Below the pieces are notes generated by a model. It was not told the origin of the DNA and ran no database searches. It saw only the letters and a list, made by a program, of their open reading frames with translations. DNA of 64,000 nucleotides from Apteryx mantelli (taxonomy: Eukaryota; Chordata; Aves; Apterygiformes; Apterygidae): assembly GCF_036417845.1 (NCBI RefSeq), contig NC_089981.1, forward strand, positions 25,440,001 through 25,504,000, given 5' to 3'. The position numbers and the translations under genes were made by a program. Positions 52,738 through 64,000 of this stretch are shown in pieces. Each line of letters opens with the position of its first letter. Position 1 is the first letter of the stretch.

Positions 52738-52782
52738 ATTCCCCTAATGTTAATGGGAGTTAGGTCAAGAGCAGAGTATGAA
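52738..52782 (+). repeat. Ancient repeat fragment
   Basis: 'CCTAATGTTAATGGGAGTTA' and 'GGTCAAGAGCAGAGTATG' resemble the old amniote pattern 'attgacttcaatgggagttgggtcag'. Short and worn. Confidence 0.4.
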
Positions 52783-53060
52783 TCTGTGAAGCAAATAAAC
52801 ACCTAGACCCTGAGGATGCAATGACTGTACACAAGCAATTGCAGCATCAGAGCCTTGCTATCTTATCATTAGTTCATTGGCATATCCTATTTGCATATTC
52901 AGCATTAAATTCGCTGTTACTCGATGGGGAATTATATTCTTACTTAGAACTATTGTTCTCCCTTCCTCTTTCCTAAGCTGTTCTCATTTACTCAGCTGCA
53001 CTCCTGCCTCTTCCCATTATCTGTCTCTGTGATCCTTGCAGAGTATTTAAATAATTACAT

Positions 53061-53100
53061 AATTCATAATTAACATCACATATTCATAATTAACATCACA
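53061..53100. repeat. 20-base tandem repeat, two copies
   Basis: ATTCATAATTAACATCACA is repeated in direct tandem (53061-53080, 53081-53100) with one difference at the first base of the unit. A/T-rich slippage product. Confidence 0.9.
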
Positions 53101-54857
53101 GGGAAATAAAGGCGAGGCACTACAAATCCATGCCACTTGAGAGCACTTTTTCAGGATGTTTACCAATCCAGAAAGACAACACACTGTCTATTTAGAGACT
53201 TTATATTTGAAAGTTTTCTTCCCAGACATAAAATCAATTTGCTCTTTGGGCCTAATAAATGCTGTGTGTGTGTGTTTGTACATGTGTATGGAAAAGGTAA
53301 TATTTGTGGAGATGAGCATGTGTATAGCAAAGCAGGATGCAAATTGCAGGTCCATTGTGGGACTTTACTTGTTTATGATTGGATTATATTTTAATAGCCA
53401 TCAAAACACAAATCTTGTCAAAAAGATTAATAGAGAGGGAAAATATTTTGGTTTTTTATTATTATTATTCTCTGTTCTACAGCATGGAAGTTAATCATAA
53501 AATCTACATTTTCTTCAATTTATATCTCTCTTGTATCTCTCTACTCTCCTTTAAAGCTATTACAGACATGTAATGAATTAAAACGGATTGAGAAGCATTA
53601 AATATAAGCCCTTAAAGCAAATAATCTAGAACAGCCTACCTCAAATAAAAGTTCTGATTCAATTATACCTTCTGCTCCTCACCCAAGTGCCTGATTTTCC
53701 AGGTTAAAACCCCCCAAAATAAGCTCTGATTTACCTAGTGATTGATTCAGTTATCATATGTTTCTCTACAACTAATAGCTGCTGTGTTACAACATGCACA
53801 AAAAAGAGGTGAAGGTATGTCTTGGTCTTGAAGGTATGTAAAAATATGACGCAATTAAATGGTTAGGTTTCTAAACTGAACATCAGTAGGGCAAGTGCTT
53901 TAATGTATATTCTCATGGTAGCAATCTAGCTGACCATCTGGCAGGAAAAATGTGCCTGTGATAAGCGAGAAACATGCAGAAAGGATCCAAGCCCAACCCA
54001 AAACTACGTGCTGGAGGTAGGCGGATGAGATCAAGCCTTTGGCAGCATTTCAGGTCTCAGTCAGCTTATACCCATGGTGAAACCACGCTGTCACACGGGG
54101 TGAGGGTCAGCCGGGAGCTGGAAGGGGAGCGATGCAATGGCCTGGGGAAAGGCCCTGTGTTGGCAGTTACAGTGGTGGTAACCTGGCACCATTCGCTTAA
54201 GGTTTTCAGAAGTGACTGGTGGCTTTGGGTGAGCAGTCTAAGATACCTCAGATACCTGTTTCTCAGAGCATTTTCAGAAAATCTGACCTGTTTTATGGTA
54301 TTTCTGATGGACTGCCATAAATTACAGTCTCCAAAATCACTAATCACCTCAAAGTCTTGACTGTGGCCAATAGGCATTTTCTGAATGACTTTAAAGTCAG
54401 TTTGAGTCACTAATGAGTTCAGATAAAGTTTTCTACAGCTCTGTTTATTTAAATGCAAACACTGTTACATTTCCTAGGGAAATACACTACCAGCACCGCC
54501 AGCAAGCAGTACAGGGATTTTGTATCAGCGAGACTGCCATTGATTTTAGGAGCTATTTATTGCACATGTGCCCATCAGCCACTTCCTAATGGAATTTTAA
54601 CAATTCAGTAGGGTCACTCCAAGGTCTTAAGGAAGCAAGGGAAATTTTTCATCTCTTATAGAAAATACCTCTATAAGACGGTGCCTTCATTCACAACTGT
54701 AAATCAGACTGGTGCACTTCTACCTCCCTTTTCATACAGTTAGTTCTGGTGAAACCTAAGTATTAATTATCGAGACATATTAAATGTCTTTTTATTCAGC
54801 TTGTTCTGGCAATATTTGCAAAGTTACCATCTCTGGATTACTTAATCCCTGAGCTGC

Positions 54858-54988
54858 TGGTTGCTGGAGACTGGGAGTATACAAAGCAAATATGACTGGA
54901 CGTAGGTCTGTTCTGGGACTCTGCCGCAGCTGGCTGCTGTCAGACACAGGATAATGGGATAGATGAGCCCTTGGGCTGATGCAGTATG
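54858..54988 (+). repeat. Ancient LINE/SINE 3' tail
   Basis: 'CTGGCTGCTGTCAGACACAG', 'GATAATGGGATAGATGAGCC' and 'CTTGGGCTGATGCAGTATG' match the sauropsid-wide tail 'gacaggatactgggctagatggacc-ttggtctgacccagtatgg'. Fairly well kept for its age. I do not assign a subfamily. Confidence 0.65.
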
Positions 54989-57900
54989 TTTGTCCATACA
55001 TTAAAAATACTGTTATTAGAACTGGTCAAAATCTTCCTCTCTTTCTGTTTTCTTTCCTATAGAAAATGGCCTTTTCCATTTGAGTTAAAAACTTGCACAA
55101 AAAGGACTTTTTTTGGGGGGAGTGGGCATATTATTTCCAATGGTTTAGCGGGAAACAAAATGCAAAACCTTTTTCTTCAACAAAAGCTACATCTGTTACC
55201 GATCCGATTCAGTTTTACTGAGTGTGATCTCAGCTGCAGAAGTGTTCCATAGAAATGCAAGCAAAAGTAAGAGCAGGAAGGGAATAATGATTGTAAAATA
55301 TTTTAGAAGAAATATTAGTTTATCATAGAAATGGAAAAGGATGGTGTTTGATTTGGTGCTGGAGGAGGCCGGCAGAAATTAAATTTTTCCAGAAAACACT
55401 TTTTGTGGGGGAAAAAACATCATGCAGCGAAAGCAGCATTTCTTAACTAAAAAGGCTTCTGTTGGAAATTCTTTAACTGCGAAGCAACCGTAGCTCTTTT
55501 TCCCTCTCCCTTCTCTGCTGTAAGATCCAGACCTACGGAAAGAGTTGGTAAGATTTGTGTATATAACATGAATGTGCTTTTCTCTACCTCTTACACATGT
55601 ATAACGCACGTGAACTAAAAGCTGAAGTAGCACAGCACTTGATGTGTACCTGTCATTTTAGCTGAGCCTTGACCCATAGGAGTGCTGTGGTTGTTGGATT
55701 TCTTTGCGTATTACTGACTGCAAGATAATTCAGAGGTAACGAAGGGCCAGGACGAACGAGCGCTTTGAAGAAGTGGCGGTGTCCATCACTCGCAAGCCTC
55801 CACCATCTGGAACTGAGTCGAGCCTGGTGGTTTTCCTGAGCCGCTCCGGCACACTTCCCTCAACGCAGCTTTTCTTCTGTGTTATGGCAAGGACAAGAAG
55901 GGGCTGAAAGCAGGAATATGTTCGCGTGAGATGTCCTAGGTCCTTTCACGAGATCTGGATGAGGAAATGATGGTTGAAAGCTGTCTTCAAATCCAGCTTT
56001 TCCTTTTCTGGCAAAGTAAACTTGACTACAGTGAAAGCCAACCAAGGCATGAGCCAGAAGGTACCTCCCATCTTGGAATTACATTATTTACCTGTAATGA
56101 AGTGAAGGTGAACTGCCCAGACGTAGTGGAGCCCATGGCCAGCTAAACGCTTGGCTTGTTGGCGCGAAAGCTGTCTCAGACAGAGCCCTGCACGAACGCA
56201 TCCGGGGCCTGGGAGGGAGCTTTGCACCCAAGCTGGCCTGCAGTGCCGAATTTACGGCTAACACCAGCGCTGGGCTTTCTGGAGGTTTACAATGGTGCCG
56301 CAGTTCCCGGTCACTATGGAAACCGATTTTTGAAAAGGCACTAGTTAAAAAAGTGAATTGAAACCAAAACTTGCGCCTTGGTTTTTTCCCTTGCTCGTGG
56401 GTTCCCATGGGAACAGGCAGAGGCTGGTGGAGGCCAGACCAGCCTCTGGAAAACCTTGGTTCGGGTTCCCCTTTGCGAGTGAAGCACGGCTGAGTCAGCA
56501 GCCGACTCCTCCAGCAACACAGGGAGAAGTCACAAAGGCTGTAAGCAAGCAGGAAAGACCCCCAAAATAGCTCAAAAGGAACCAAAACGAGTGTCAAAGA
56601 AACACCGAGTGGCCTCTCCCTCCCTCCATGACACAACCCACTGGGGCTGCCGGAGGGGTCTGCAGCAGGAGAGCAGCACTGGGGCAATTTTATTGCTTAT
56701 GGCTCAGACAGGTTGGGCTGAGAGTGCTAAATGACGTCAGGAGAAATTTCTTTAATACAAAATGACTTTGTTCTTTACAGTCTTGCCAAAGCTCAGATCT
56801 GCAAGCAAACGCTGCTGTGTGGTTATGAAAGGAAGAGGGTAATGATACGGGGGGGCTTTGCCGTCTGTACGTGCTCTGCATACCTGACTGCCGGACCTTG
56901 AGGGGTTTGATTCAGACCTAACAGAGATGAGAGTAGCAAAAAGGGGCTTTTCTTTCTGTGTGTGGGCAGTAAAAGGGTCTTTATTGAAAATGGCTTTGTC
57001 TTGCAGCTTGCTAGCTGTGTTCATACCCTGCTGGATAGCTCATGCTTGGCTCCAGTGAGCCAGCCACAAGCAAAAAGAGACGGTGCTTTCAGCCTCCCAC
57101 CACAAAAACCACACTTGCATGGCCCACCAGGCACAAGTCAGGACGGTGGGGAAGCCGCTTTTCGCCCTTCGTCATGACTGCATAGCCTGGGAGGCGCAAT
57201 TCAGAGTCTGCCTGTTGGCATAATTAAGGCGAAAAGTACTTCCAGCTCTTCCCTCTGAACTCCTTGGTGATCATGGCACGTGCTGGCTCCTAAATAGCAG
57301 CCCTCATTTTAATGGTCCATATTTATGCGTCACTGCCTGACATTAGAGACTCATGCTTGAAACTTTTGACAACACTTATCACCTGGGAATCACAAAGTGT
57401 TTAGCATCTGTATTTATAGCCCTGGAGTCGTAGCTGGAAACCTAAAAGCCCTTCCCAGAGGCACAGTGAAGACAGGAACTTCCCTCACTCTCATTCCTGC
57501 TCCTTTCCTGACTTCTTCGCCCCTCAGCTGTGCCAATGTAGCTACTGTGGCGCTCTGCTGAATGAAAAAGAAAGGACTGGGGGCTGGAGAAGTCCAGGAG
57601 GGGGGAAATGAGCAGCCGGAGCTGGAGGAAAGGAGGAAGGGAGGCACTAGAGGAAATCCTCATTTAACGACCTCTCTGAGAGGAGCTCAGGAAGACCAAT
57701 GTAGGGCATACCCCACTTGCAGCTCTTATAGACACCTAATTTGTAGGTGCCTGAATCCAGGAGGTGATTCAAAGTAACTTAATTCCATATACAATCAGTA
57801 GAAGGAAGTGAAGACTCTTCAAGGGAAGATCCAGAAAGGTAGCTAATTATAAAGAGATGGAAAGAAGCGTTTCCTCCTTTCTCCAAAATTTAGGCACCTG

Positions 57901-59737
57901 AACTGTTGTATCCACTCAGTCATCTCTTCCTGAAACAATAAATCCTCATTTGGGAGAACCAAATGCAGGAAGAAAAATGTTACAGCTCCATGCAGTACTG
58001 ATCTAGTAAAATCTTGAATAAAAGTATGAACAAGCTTAGAGGCTTGCTTTTTCCACCAAAATTAATGCTGGCGATATCGTTATGGGTCCACACCAACATG
58101 CTTGGACCTTTCAAGCCACAGGACATTTCACCAGTCCATTCCCACTTGCTGTGCCCATATATTGCCATGGATGTCCTGGCTCTGCAAAGAGCCTACAAGA
58201 AGGCCAAGGATGGCACCGAGTGAGTGAAGGTGCCTGCGCCACAAGGTCCCTGCCCGTGCCCAGAGTCACAGTGCTGACCCCGCTCCAGAAGACAGCAGCG
58301 ATTCCCAGGCCAAACACTGGAGGCTGCCCTACAGCCAAGGCCAACACACTGTTTTCAGGGCAGATGAAGCCTGTGAATGACACAGGCAGGGACTGCCACA
58401 GAGGATGAAGGAGCTGCTGGGACGGGATGAGCTCCCAGAAATCATGGGCTTTCTCAGCCCCAGGTGCCCCACAGGAACCCTTAGACCAAACCCATGAGCA
58501 GGCGGCTCCCAGCCCATGTAAGGAAGCTTTTGCAGGCCCCTTCCTCTTGCATCTATTTTTGGTTTATTTTGCTTTCTCTCCCCTAGGATTTTCTCTTTTC
58601 CTGGGCATGCTGTCAGGCCCTGGGCACTTGGCCAGGAGTGCGGTTGAGCATTGCTGGTCATGCTGTACCTTGGCCTGGGAACTTGTGCTTCCAGCCGCTG
58701 TTGCTCCAGTCTCCTCCGCCACCCTCCTTCGTTCATCTGCAGAATTTCATGATGGCAGCTTTCAGCAAACAGAAGCAGATGCACATGCCCATGCATTCAT
58801 CTGCAGTACCTACCATTGCTCCTTCTGATCAGAAGCATGTTCGGAGAAGGGAAGGGAGGCAGGACCCATATCCTGCTCCTGTCAGAAATTACCATTTATG
58901 CATTGATCCTCAATTAATGTCTTAGGGAAGTAGGGCTGGCCAGTAGGTTAGGATAGCTACCAGCATTGCCCTCTTACCTGGAAGAGCACTTTTTTGTCTG
59001 GCAGTGCGCTAGATGCTGCGGTACAGAAACCCAGGAGGCACTTCTTTCACCCTGTTTGGCCATGTATCACCTGTTTTACGTTGCTCATCTGGAAGGTGTA
59101 GCCTTGAATTTGGGCCAGCATTTCTCAACCATAAATATCTGCGATACTGGCCTGAAAGATAATGATTTCCCCCCACCCCTTTAGCTTTTTCATATTTCAA
59201 TATACTACCAAACCATTAGACTTCAAGCTACTTTCATTTCTGTGATTGCCACCTCTGCACCGGGAGGACAACTGCTCTAGCCAAAGGGCGCTAATCTCGT
59301 GATGGGAAAGAGAGACTTTGGCCCTAGAGCCAGTCCTTTCCACACCCGCACTCTGGGCCGCTGGGCCTGTGTCACAGCGGCCAAGAGCAGACAGCGAGGG
59401 CAAGAGGAAGGGGCTCCCTCAAGGTTTTAGGTTAAGCAGGGCTATTGCTGCCACAAGTCTTTGCCAGATTTGTCTCAGAGACCCAACCTCATAAGACCAC
59501 ACAGTCAGGCAACCTGCCTTTCGGCAGGGTCTTTTACCCTCTCTGCAGAGCTGCGCTAGCCCTAGGCTGGCACAGCGAGCCTGCCAGGCTACCTCCCAAC
59601 CCATGTCATACTTCCAGATAGCTCAGGTTTGCCCCTGTCAAGTTCAAGGCCTTTGACCCAGGGACATGGGGATGTGGAATAATTCAATCATTATTTTTTG
59701 TTCTCGCAAGTATGAAAATATTTTAAGGTCGTTCGCG

Positions 59738-59780
59738 ACTTTCATCCATGGGGATTTCATCCATGGGACTTTCATCCATT
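59738..59780. repeat. Three short direct repeats of TTTCATCCAT
   Basis: TTTCATCCATGGG occurs at 59740 and 59755, with a third, shorter copy TTTCATCCATT at 59770, each spaced about 15 bases. A local minisatellite in intergenic DNA. Confidence 0.85.
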
Positions 59781-61749
59781 ATGCTCCGTCATAATTATAC
59801 ATTAAAAATGTCCAGGTTCAGACATGGACAAACACAGAGGAGCATTAGAAGTAAGATGAGAAGCTAAGGACAGTGCTTTCATTGAACAGGGTTTTCTTCC
59901 ACACTACTCTAGTAGCATGCAGTATGGCAGTGGCTGTTTGATTTGGGTTTTCTCCTCAATAATCCTCTGCCACTATTTGCCTTTCAGTGTCTCACTAGCT
60001 GGGCAACATTTATGCCCAGTATGGGTGAAATCAAGTTAGCCAAAATGGACAGCAGAAGAGCAATAGAAGATCACTCAGTAGGTATAGCCGATGCCTTTGG
60101 AACAACAATTTCAGAGCCTGAAAAACATAAAAATCCTATTATTAGTGGTTCTGCTCTTGGGGGTGGCTGTTTCTGACTGTCTTACCAGAAGATTGCTTTT
60201 GAACAAGCAATAATCATTTTAAGAAAGAATACAAGAGTTGTAACTTGCTCATTGGACCATAGAAGATCTATTTGATCTCAGTTGCTATTTTCCTTGTTCT
60301 ATGCCTCACCTTATGGAAGATTAAGATGGTTTAAATTCGATTTTTTATTTAGACCACTGAAATGTAATTGAAGAGGAAGAATGATCTTACAGAGGAAGAT
60401 GGTGCCTAGGAATTGCTGTCTGCATTATTATCCAGCTGTAGGAGGCAAGTCATTTAAAAATCCCTGCTATGGTGGTTGAGAGTTAGGCAGCATTTAGGAA
60501 CCAAAGTCCAAGAAAATGATTCAGAAAGCTTGTTAGACTGCACTCCAGATTCACTCTTAGTGAACGAGTAAATAGTGTGCCTTTGTGGATATCACCTTCT
60601 GTATCTCTGCTGGGCACAGAACTAAGTTGGCTTTCTCCTAATCTTCCTTCCACGGGGCAAAATAAGGCTCACATACAAGATAATGAAGATCAGCGTACCC
60701 TTTAGCTGACCTGAAGTGCTTCTCTGCACAATTATCAATATTTTCATTTCTGACGTTTTACATTTTTCCTGGTTGGCACGAAGGAAGGTCTGTTCATCAC
60801 CAGAGCTCGCTTAGTCTCTGAGACAGGGCCAGCAAGTGACCAAAGCATGAGGGACAATAAATCCAGCATAAATAACTGAATCTGGATTTAGATCAGCAGT
60901 AGGAGAATTACGAATGTTTGAGAAGCTTACAGAAAAGCTTTGAAACTTATCTTCATTGCTAAGGAAGGCTGCCGACCTTCTTCAATTTTTAAAACTTCTG
61001 GATAGCTAATGTTCATTTGTTTTCCTGAGGTGGAAAGAGTGAGAAGGTGACAGTTTGGTGTCGCTATGAAGTAAATGTGCTGAGCTCAGCCCGTGTGTCT
61101 GTCTGGAAGTGCTGACCTCAGGATATGCTGAAGTGCCTGCTTTTCATCGCAGGATAACTCATGCTCGTTCATGGCACTGCTGCGAAAAACTACAGCTCTT
61201 CCAGCAGTGAAGACTAGCTTTGTACTCATAAGGGAGCATGGTAGAAGGCTTTCCAGCAGCAACAGTGCACTAATACTAATGTTTTCATTTGAGTAATTAA
61301 TGAGAATATGGATTTGCTTCTACCTGAGGTAGAATTTGTATGTTTTTCTTACGCTCAGTCATGAATGCCTATTTTCTAGCGACACCATATATGCTGGGTA
61401 GCAAAAGTCCCTTCAGCTAAAGCCTCTCCTCCAAGCCGTTGCAGCGCGTCTTATAAATTTGAAAAGCAGAATAGCAAGAGGATTAGGAAAGCTCAAGCCT
61501 TGTGGAACATGTATGCATAATCTCTTCCAAGGAGTTTTCTTATCAGGGAGATAGTTAAAGGATTTATTCCTTGTTGTTGGTGGCAGAGCCAGGAACTGCT
61601 GCTGTGCAAACAGACAGCAGTGGGATTGACGCAGACACCCGAGACTCAGCCCTTCCTTTTGGATTAACGTGCTCCGACTCATAATGTTTTCAGGCAGGGA
61701 AATGATTAGAGAATATTGCATTTGTACAGTGTAAGCACGATATCTTATT

Positions 61750-61890
61750 TAGCAGAAGGGGAAGGATAGCTGGGGGACCGGACACTGAACTTGCACTTAC
61801 GCTGTCTGGATTTAAGTCTCAGTTCTGCCACAAACCTTGCGTTTGTCTCCTACTGTCTGTTGCTTGCTGTGTGCATGAGTAAGGCACAGT
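61750..61890 (+). repeat. MIR-like SINE head and core fragment
   Basis: 'CTGTCTGGATTTAAGTCTCA', 'GTTCTGCCACAAACCTTGCG' and 'TTGCTTGCTGTGTGCATGAG' follow MIR order (ctggattcaaatcccagctctgccactt, then gctgtgtgacctt). Old and partial. Confidence 0.6.
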
Positions 61891-62117
61891 GCAAGCTTGA
61901 CCATGGTTGGCATTTCTAGGCACTGTGGTAATACATGTAATGCGGATATTTGCTTTCCAGTGTCGTGCCTGCAAGAGTTTGCATCTCTGCATCAGTGCCA
62001 TTAGTTTGCTGAAGCTATCTGAAACCAAAATACAAACACACTATAAAACAGATGTTCTTCATTTCATATTCTTGACCCATGCTTATTAAAGCATTTACAG
62101 GGGGTCTGATCTGCAGC

Positions 62118-62182
62118 CTATTCATGTTAATGAAAGTCTGTGTGCTCACTTCTATGGGCTTCAGATCAAGCCCAGGGAAATT
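62118..62182 (+). repeat. Ancient repeat fragment
   Basis: 'TATTCATGTTAATGAAAGTC' and 'CTATGGGCTTCAGATCAAGC' plus 'CCAGGG' resemble 'ttgacttcaatgggctttggatcaggccc', a common old amniote tail. It lies just before the AAAAG tract, which might be an expanded tail of this or a lost element. Confidence 0.45.
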
Positions 62183-62201
62183 AATTACAGAAATGATTTA
62201 T

Positions 62202-62354
62202 GGGGGAAAAAAGAAAAGAAAAGAAAAGAAAAGAAAAGAAAAGAGAAGAAAAAAGAAGAAAAAAGAAAAGAAAAGAAAAGAAAAGAAAAGAAAAGAAAAG
62301 AAAAGAAAAGAAAAGAAAGAAAAGAAGAGAAGAAAAGAGAAGAAAAGAAAAGAA
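62202..62354. repeat. (AAAAG)n pure-purine tract, 153 bases
   Basis: Every base from 62202 to 62354 on the + strand is A or G. It is mostly AAAAG units with a few AAAAAAG, AGAAG and AGAGAAG variants. The Lys/Glu/Arg-rich frames and the opposite Phe/Ser/Leu-rich frames are its by-products. Confidence 0.97.
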
Positions 62355-62501
62355 TGGTACCAGAGGATGCAAAAAAGAATAGAGGTAACAATGTCTAATC
62401 ACTCAGAACTGCTCAAAGGCTTTGTTAGTTAAATGATCAAAAGTGTTGATATAATTAAGTATGAATATGATGAAAGAAAAATGTGACTTCACCTAAAAAG
62501 T

Positions 62502-62523
62502 GATTAGATTAGATTAGATTAGA
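62502..62523. repeat. (GATTA)4 microsatellite
   Basis: Four GATTA units in a row, 150 bases after the AAAAG tract. Simple pentanucleotide repeat. Confidence 0.9.
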
Positions 62524-63691
62524 CCACTCTACACTGACTTTTGAATAACTGCATATAATTGAGTTTACAGCAATAAACTGACCAAGCAAATGTTCCAACC
62601 TGTTGCTGAGAATATGGCTGTAAGCTAAAAAGATCTAAATAGTAGGAACAACCTTGTTAAAGTACAAGCTACAGGCACTAATTTAATTGCTCTGGTCTAA
62701 GGCTGTGGCTTCACAAGACGACATATTTGGCAGCAATATCAGTTAATGATATTCCTCCTCCCCGTCCCTGGGGGATGCCGCATGTTGCCCCTCGCTCCTG
62801 CCTGCCCTCATCCCAGCACCGTCCTTGGTGCCGCCCTTCTGCGAGTCCGACAGGGAAACCCAGCCTGCTTTAAAACCACGCACATGCAGAGACAAGCACA
62901 CTTATTCTGCTAGGTTATTTTTTAACCTCAGTCTACCCTGCTTTGGTTCAGTGCTTGGCCTCTCGAGCTGTGGCAGTGACACAAGGGCCAGGATAGCCCA
63001 AGGTGAGAGGAAAGGGGACAGGACAGGGTGGGACGGGGACAGGGACGGGGATGGTCGGGCAGCCCTTGCGCGCCAGCCAGCCGGCAGCATCGGCTTCTCC
63101 TTTGCCAAGGACCCCACAAGACTTCACGTGATCTAAAAACCACCAGAAATACCCATGGCTTGGGGTTGTTTGTTTTTTTTTAATGTAGTCAAATGCTGTT
63201 TTTACAGTAACTATATTTGCTTAAAAATTTGTTTAACCTTGCAGGAAGTGATGGAGTGTTGATTAGCCATTCACCAAAATGCAGGAGTCTGCATAGAAAT
63301 TCTCCTCGCACTGCCATTCTTAGCCTGTCGTTATTCCAATTAGGAGCATGTTTAAGATATTTAAATAATCTCCCATTCAGCTACATGTATGAGAAAATGC
63401 ATTCACTCAGTACAATAATGCAATTGTCCCTTTCCTGTGAGATGGCAAAAGAGGGGTTTTGGAGCCATTTTGAGAAACAGTTACTGAAAAGTAAAGGCAG
63501 TGAGACAGATCGGGCAGGGAAAACAAAAAATGGAATAGCAAACACGCATGAAAGAGCCCCTCTGCGTTCAGAGACCTCCGGGAACAAAGCTAACAAAGCA
63601 GGCTGTGTGAGGCGAGAAACCACATCCCTTCACCAGCAAGAGAAATATGTAGATTTGGGTTAACTCTTTTTCAAATTGGCAAAGAAAACAG

Positions 63692-63810
63692 AGCGTTGAG
63701 TGGACTGATTTGCTTCTGACTTTCACTAGCGTAAATCAGAAGCAACCATGCTCAGACAACTCATTTCAGTACAGGTCTGTTAAGGTAAAAATGATTTAAG
63801 TGGAAAAAGG
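63692..63810 (+). repeat. Near-complete ancient element with 'GTAAATCAG' arms
   Basis: 'GGACTGATTTGCTTCTGACT', 'TTCACTAGCGTAAATCAGAA', then 'ATGATTTAAGTGGAAAAAGG' and 'GTCAGGCCC' follow the order of the old amniote element whose ends read 'gggcctgattctg' and 'cagaatctggccc'. This is the longest copy in the window and shares its arms with the nested copy at 20802. Confidence 0.55.
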
Positions 63811-64000
63811 GTCAGGCCCGAAAGAATAGGCGCAAACCCGGGCAGTCAGTCTATGTACTTAGTAATAGTCCTAACGTTTTTGTGGCACTGACCTAAAAAA
63901 ACACTAAGTCCTAGTGACAATTATTCACAGCACGGATGCTGTGACATTTACTACAGACCCAAAGAGCAGCAGCAGAGGAGGTCTATGTTTAGCCAGAGAG

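Larger units (their letters stand above)
48276..64000. other. Upstream intergenic region
   Basis: No exon is supported. 48.3-49.7 kb is G+C-rich and may hold a noncoding transcript that diverges from the TMEM86A promoter, but no splice chain is convincing. 49.7-64 kb is A+T-richer and contains simple repeats (51.77, 51.95, 53.06, 59.74, 62.2 and 62.5 kb) and old dispersed repeat pieces. By human synteny, as I recall it, SPTY2D1 should lie further right. Confidence 0.6.

Noticed and set aside
58427-58828. 133-codon + strand frame and a 155-codon - strand frame at 58329-58796
   Set aside because: They overlap each other on opposite strands, show no domain and no codon bias, and lack splice support.
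62079-62432. Lys/Arg/Glu-rich frame and opposite Phe/Ser/Leu-rich frames
   Set aside because: They are translations of the (AAAAG)n tract.
63217-63663. 148-codon + strand frame near the right edge
   Set aside because: No recognisable domain, no splice context, and an ordinary composition for noncoding DNA. I cannot exclude an exon of an unknown gene but have nothing to support it.

Overview
The window looks like vertebrate nuclear DNA, most likely from a bird. Crocodile or turtle is the alternative. Coding DNA is sparse, exons are short and bounded by GT-AG introns, one promoter sits in a CpG island, and the repeats I recognise are old and worn (MIR/L2-like tails and an amniote-wide family with 'TTTACACCAG' arms). 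I see no young LINE, LTR or CR1 copy. The species call is inference; the gene calls do not depend on it.

Left part (about 0.55-14.3 kb, + strand): eight or nine exon remnants encode immunoglobulin I-set and fibronectin type III domains of the myosin-binding-protein-C/IGFN1 kind. Their order is Ig, Ig, Fn3, Fn3 (two exons), Fn3, Ig, Fn3, Ig. Almost every exon has frameshifts, stops or internal loss, yet most splice sites are intact. I read this as the 3' half of IGSF22, decayed to a unitary pseudogene. Its 5' half would lie left of the window.

Middle (25.2-48.05 kb, - strand): one intact gene, TMEM86A, of the YhhN/lysoplasmalogenase family. Three coding exons (48052-48032, 30340-30076, 25611-25184) join in frame to give 237 residues. 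Intron 1 is 17.7 kb and intron 2 is 4.5 kb. Exon 1 codes for only seven residues and lies in a CpG island (about 47.4-49.1 kb) with a perfect palindromic cAMP-response element and GC boxes. IGSF22 and TMEM86A are tail to tail, as I recall them on human chromosome 11p15.1. That synteny supports both names.

Between the genes (14.3-25.2 kb) there is noncoding DNA with old SINE-like repeats and the unresolved TMEM86A 3' UTR. Right of the CpG island (49.7-64 kb) I found no gene, only simple repeats (including a 153-base pure-purine AAAAG tract) and more old repeat pieces. The human map would put SPTY2D1 beyond the right edge.

I found no operon-like, defence-like or otherwise new multi-gene system. 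The points most worth a second look are the IGSF22 decay with preserved splice sites, a pair of adjacent hairpins inside one IGSF22 exon remnant, the promoter layout of TMEM86A, and a nested pair of ancient elements at 20.7-20.9 kb.
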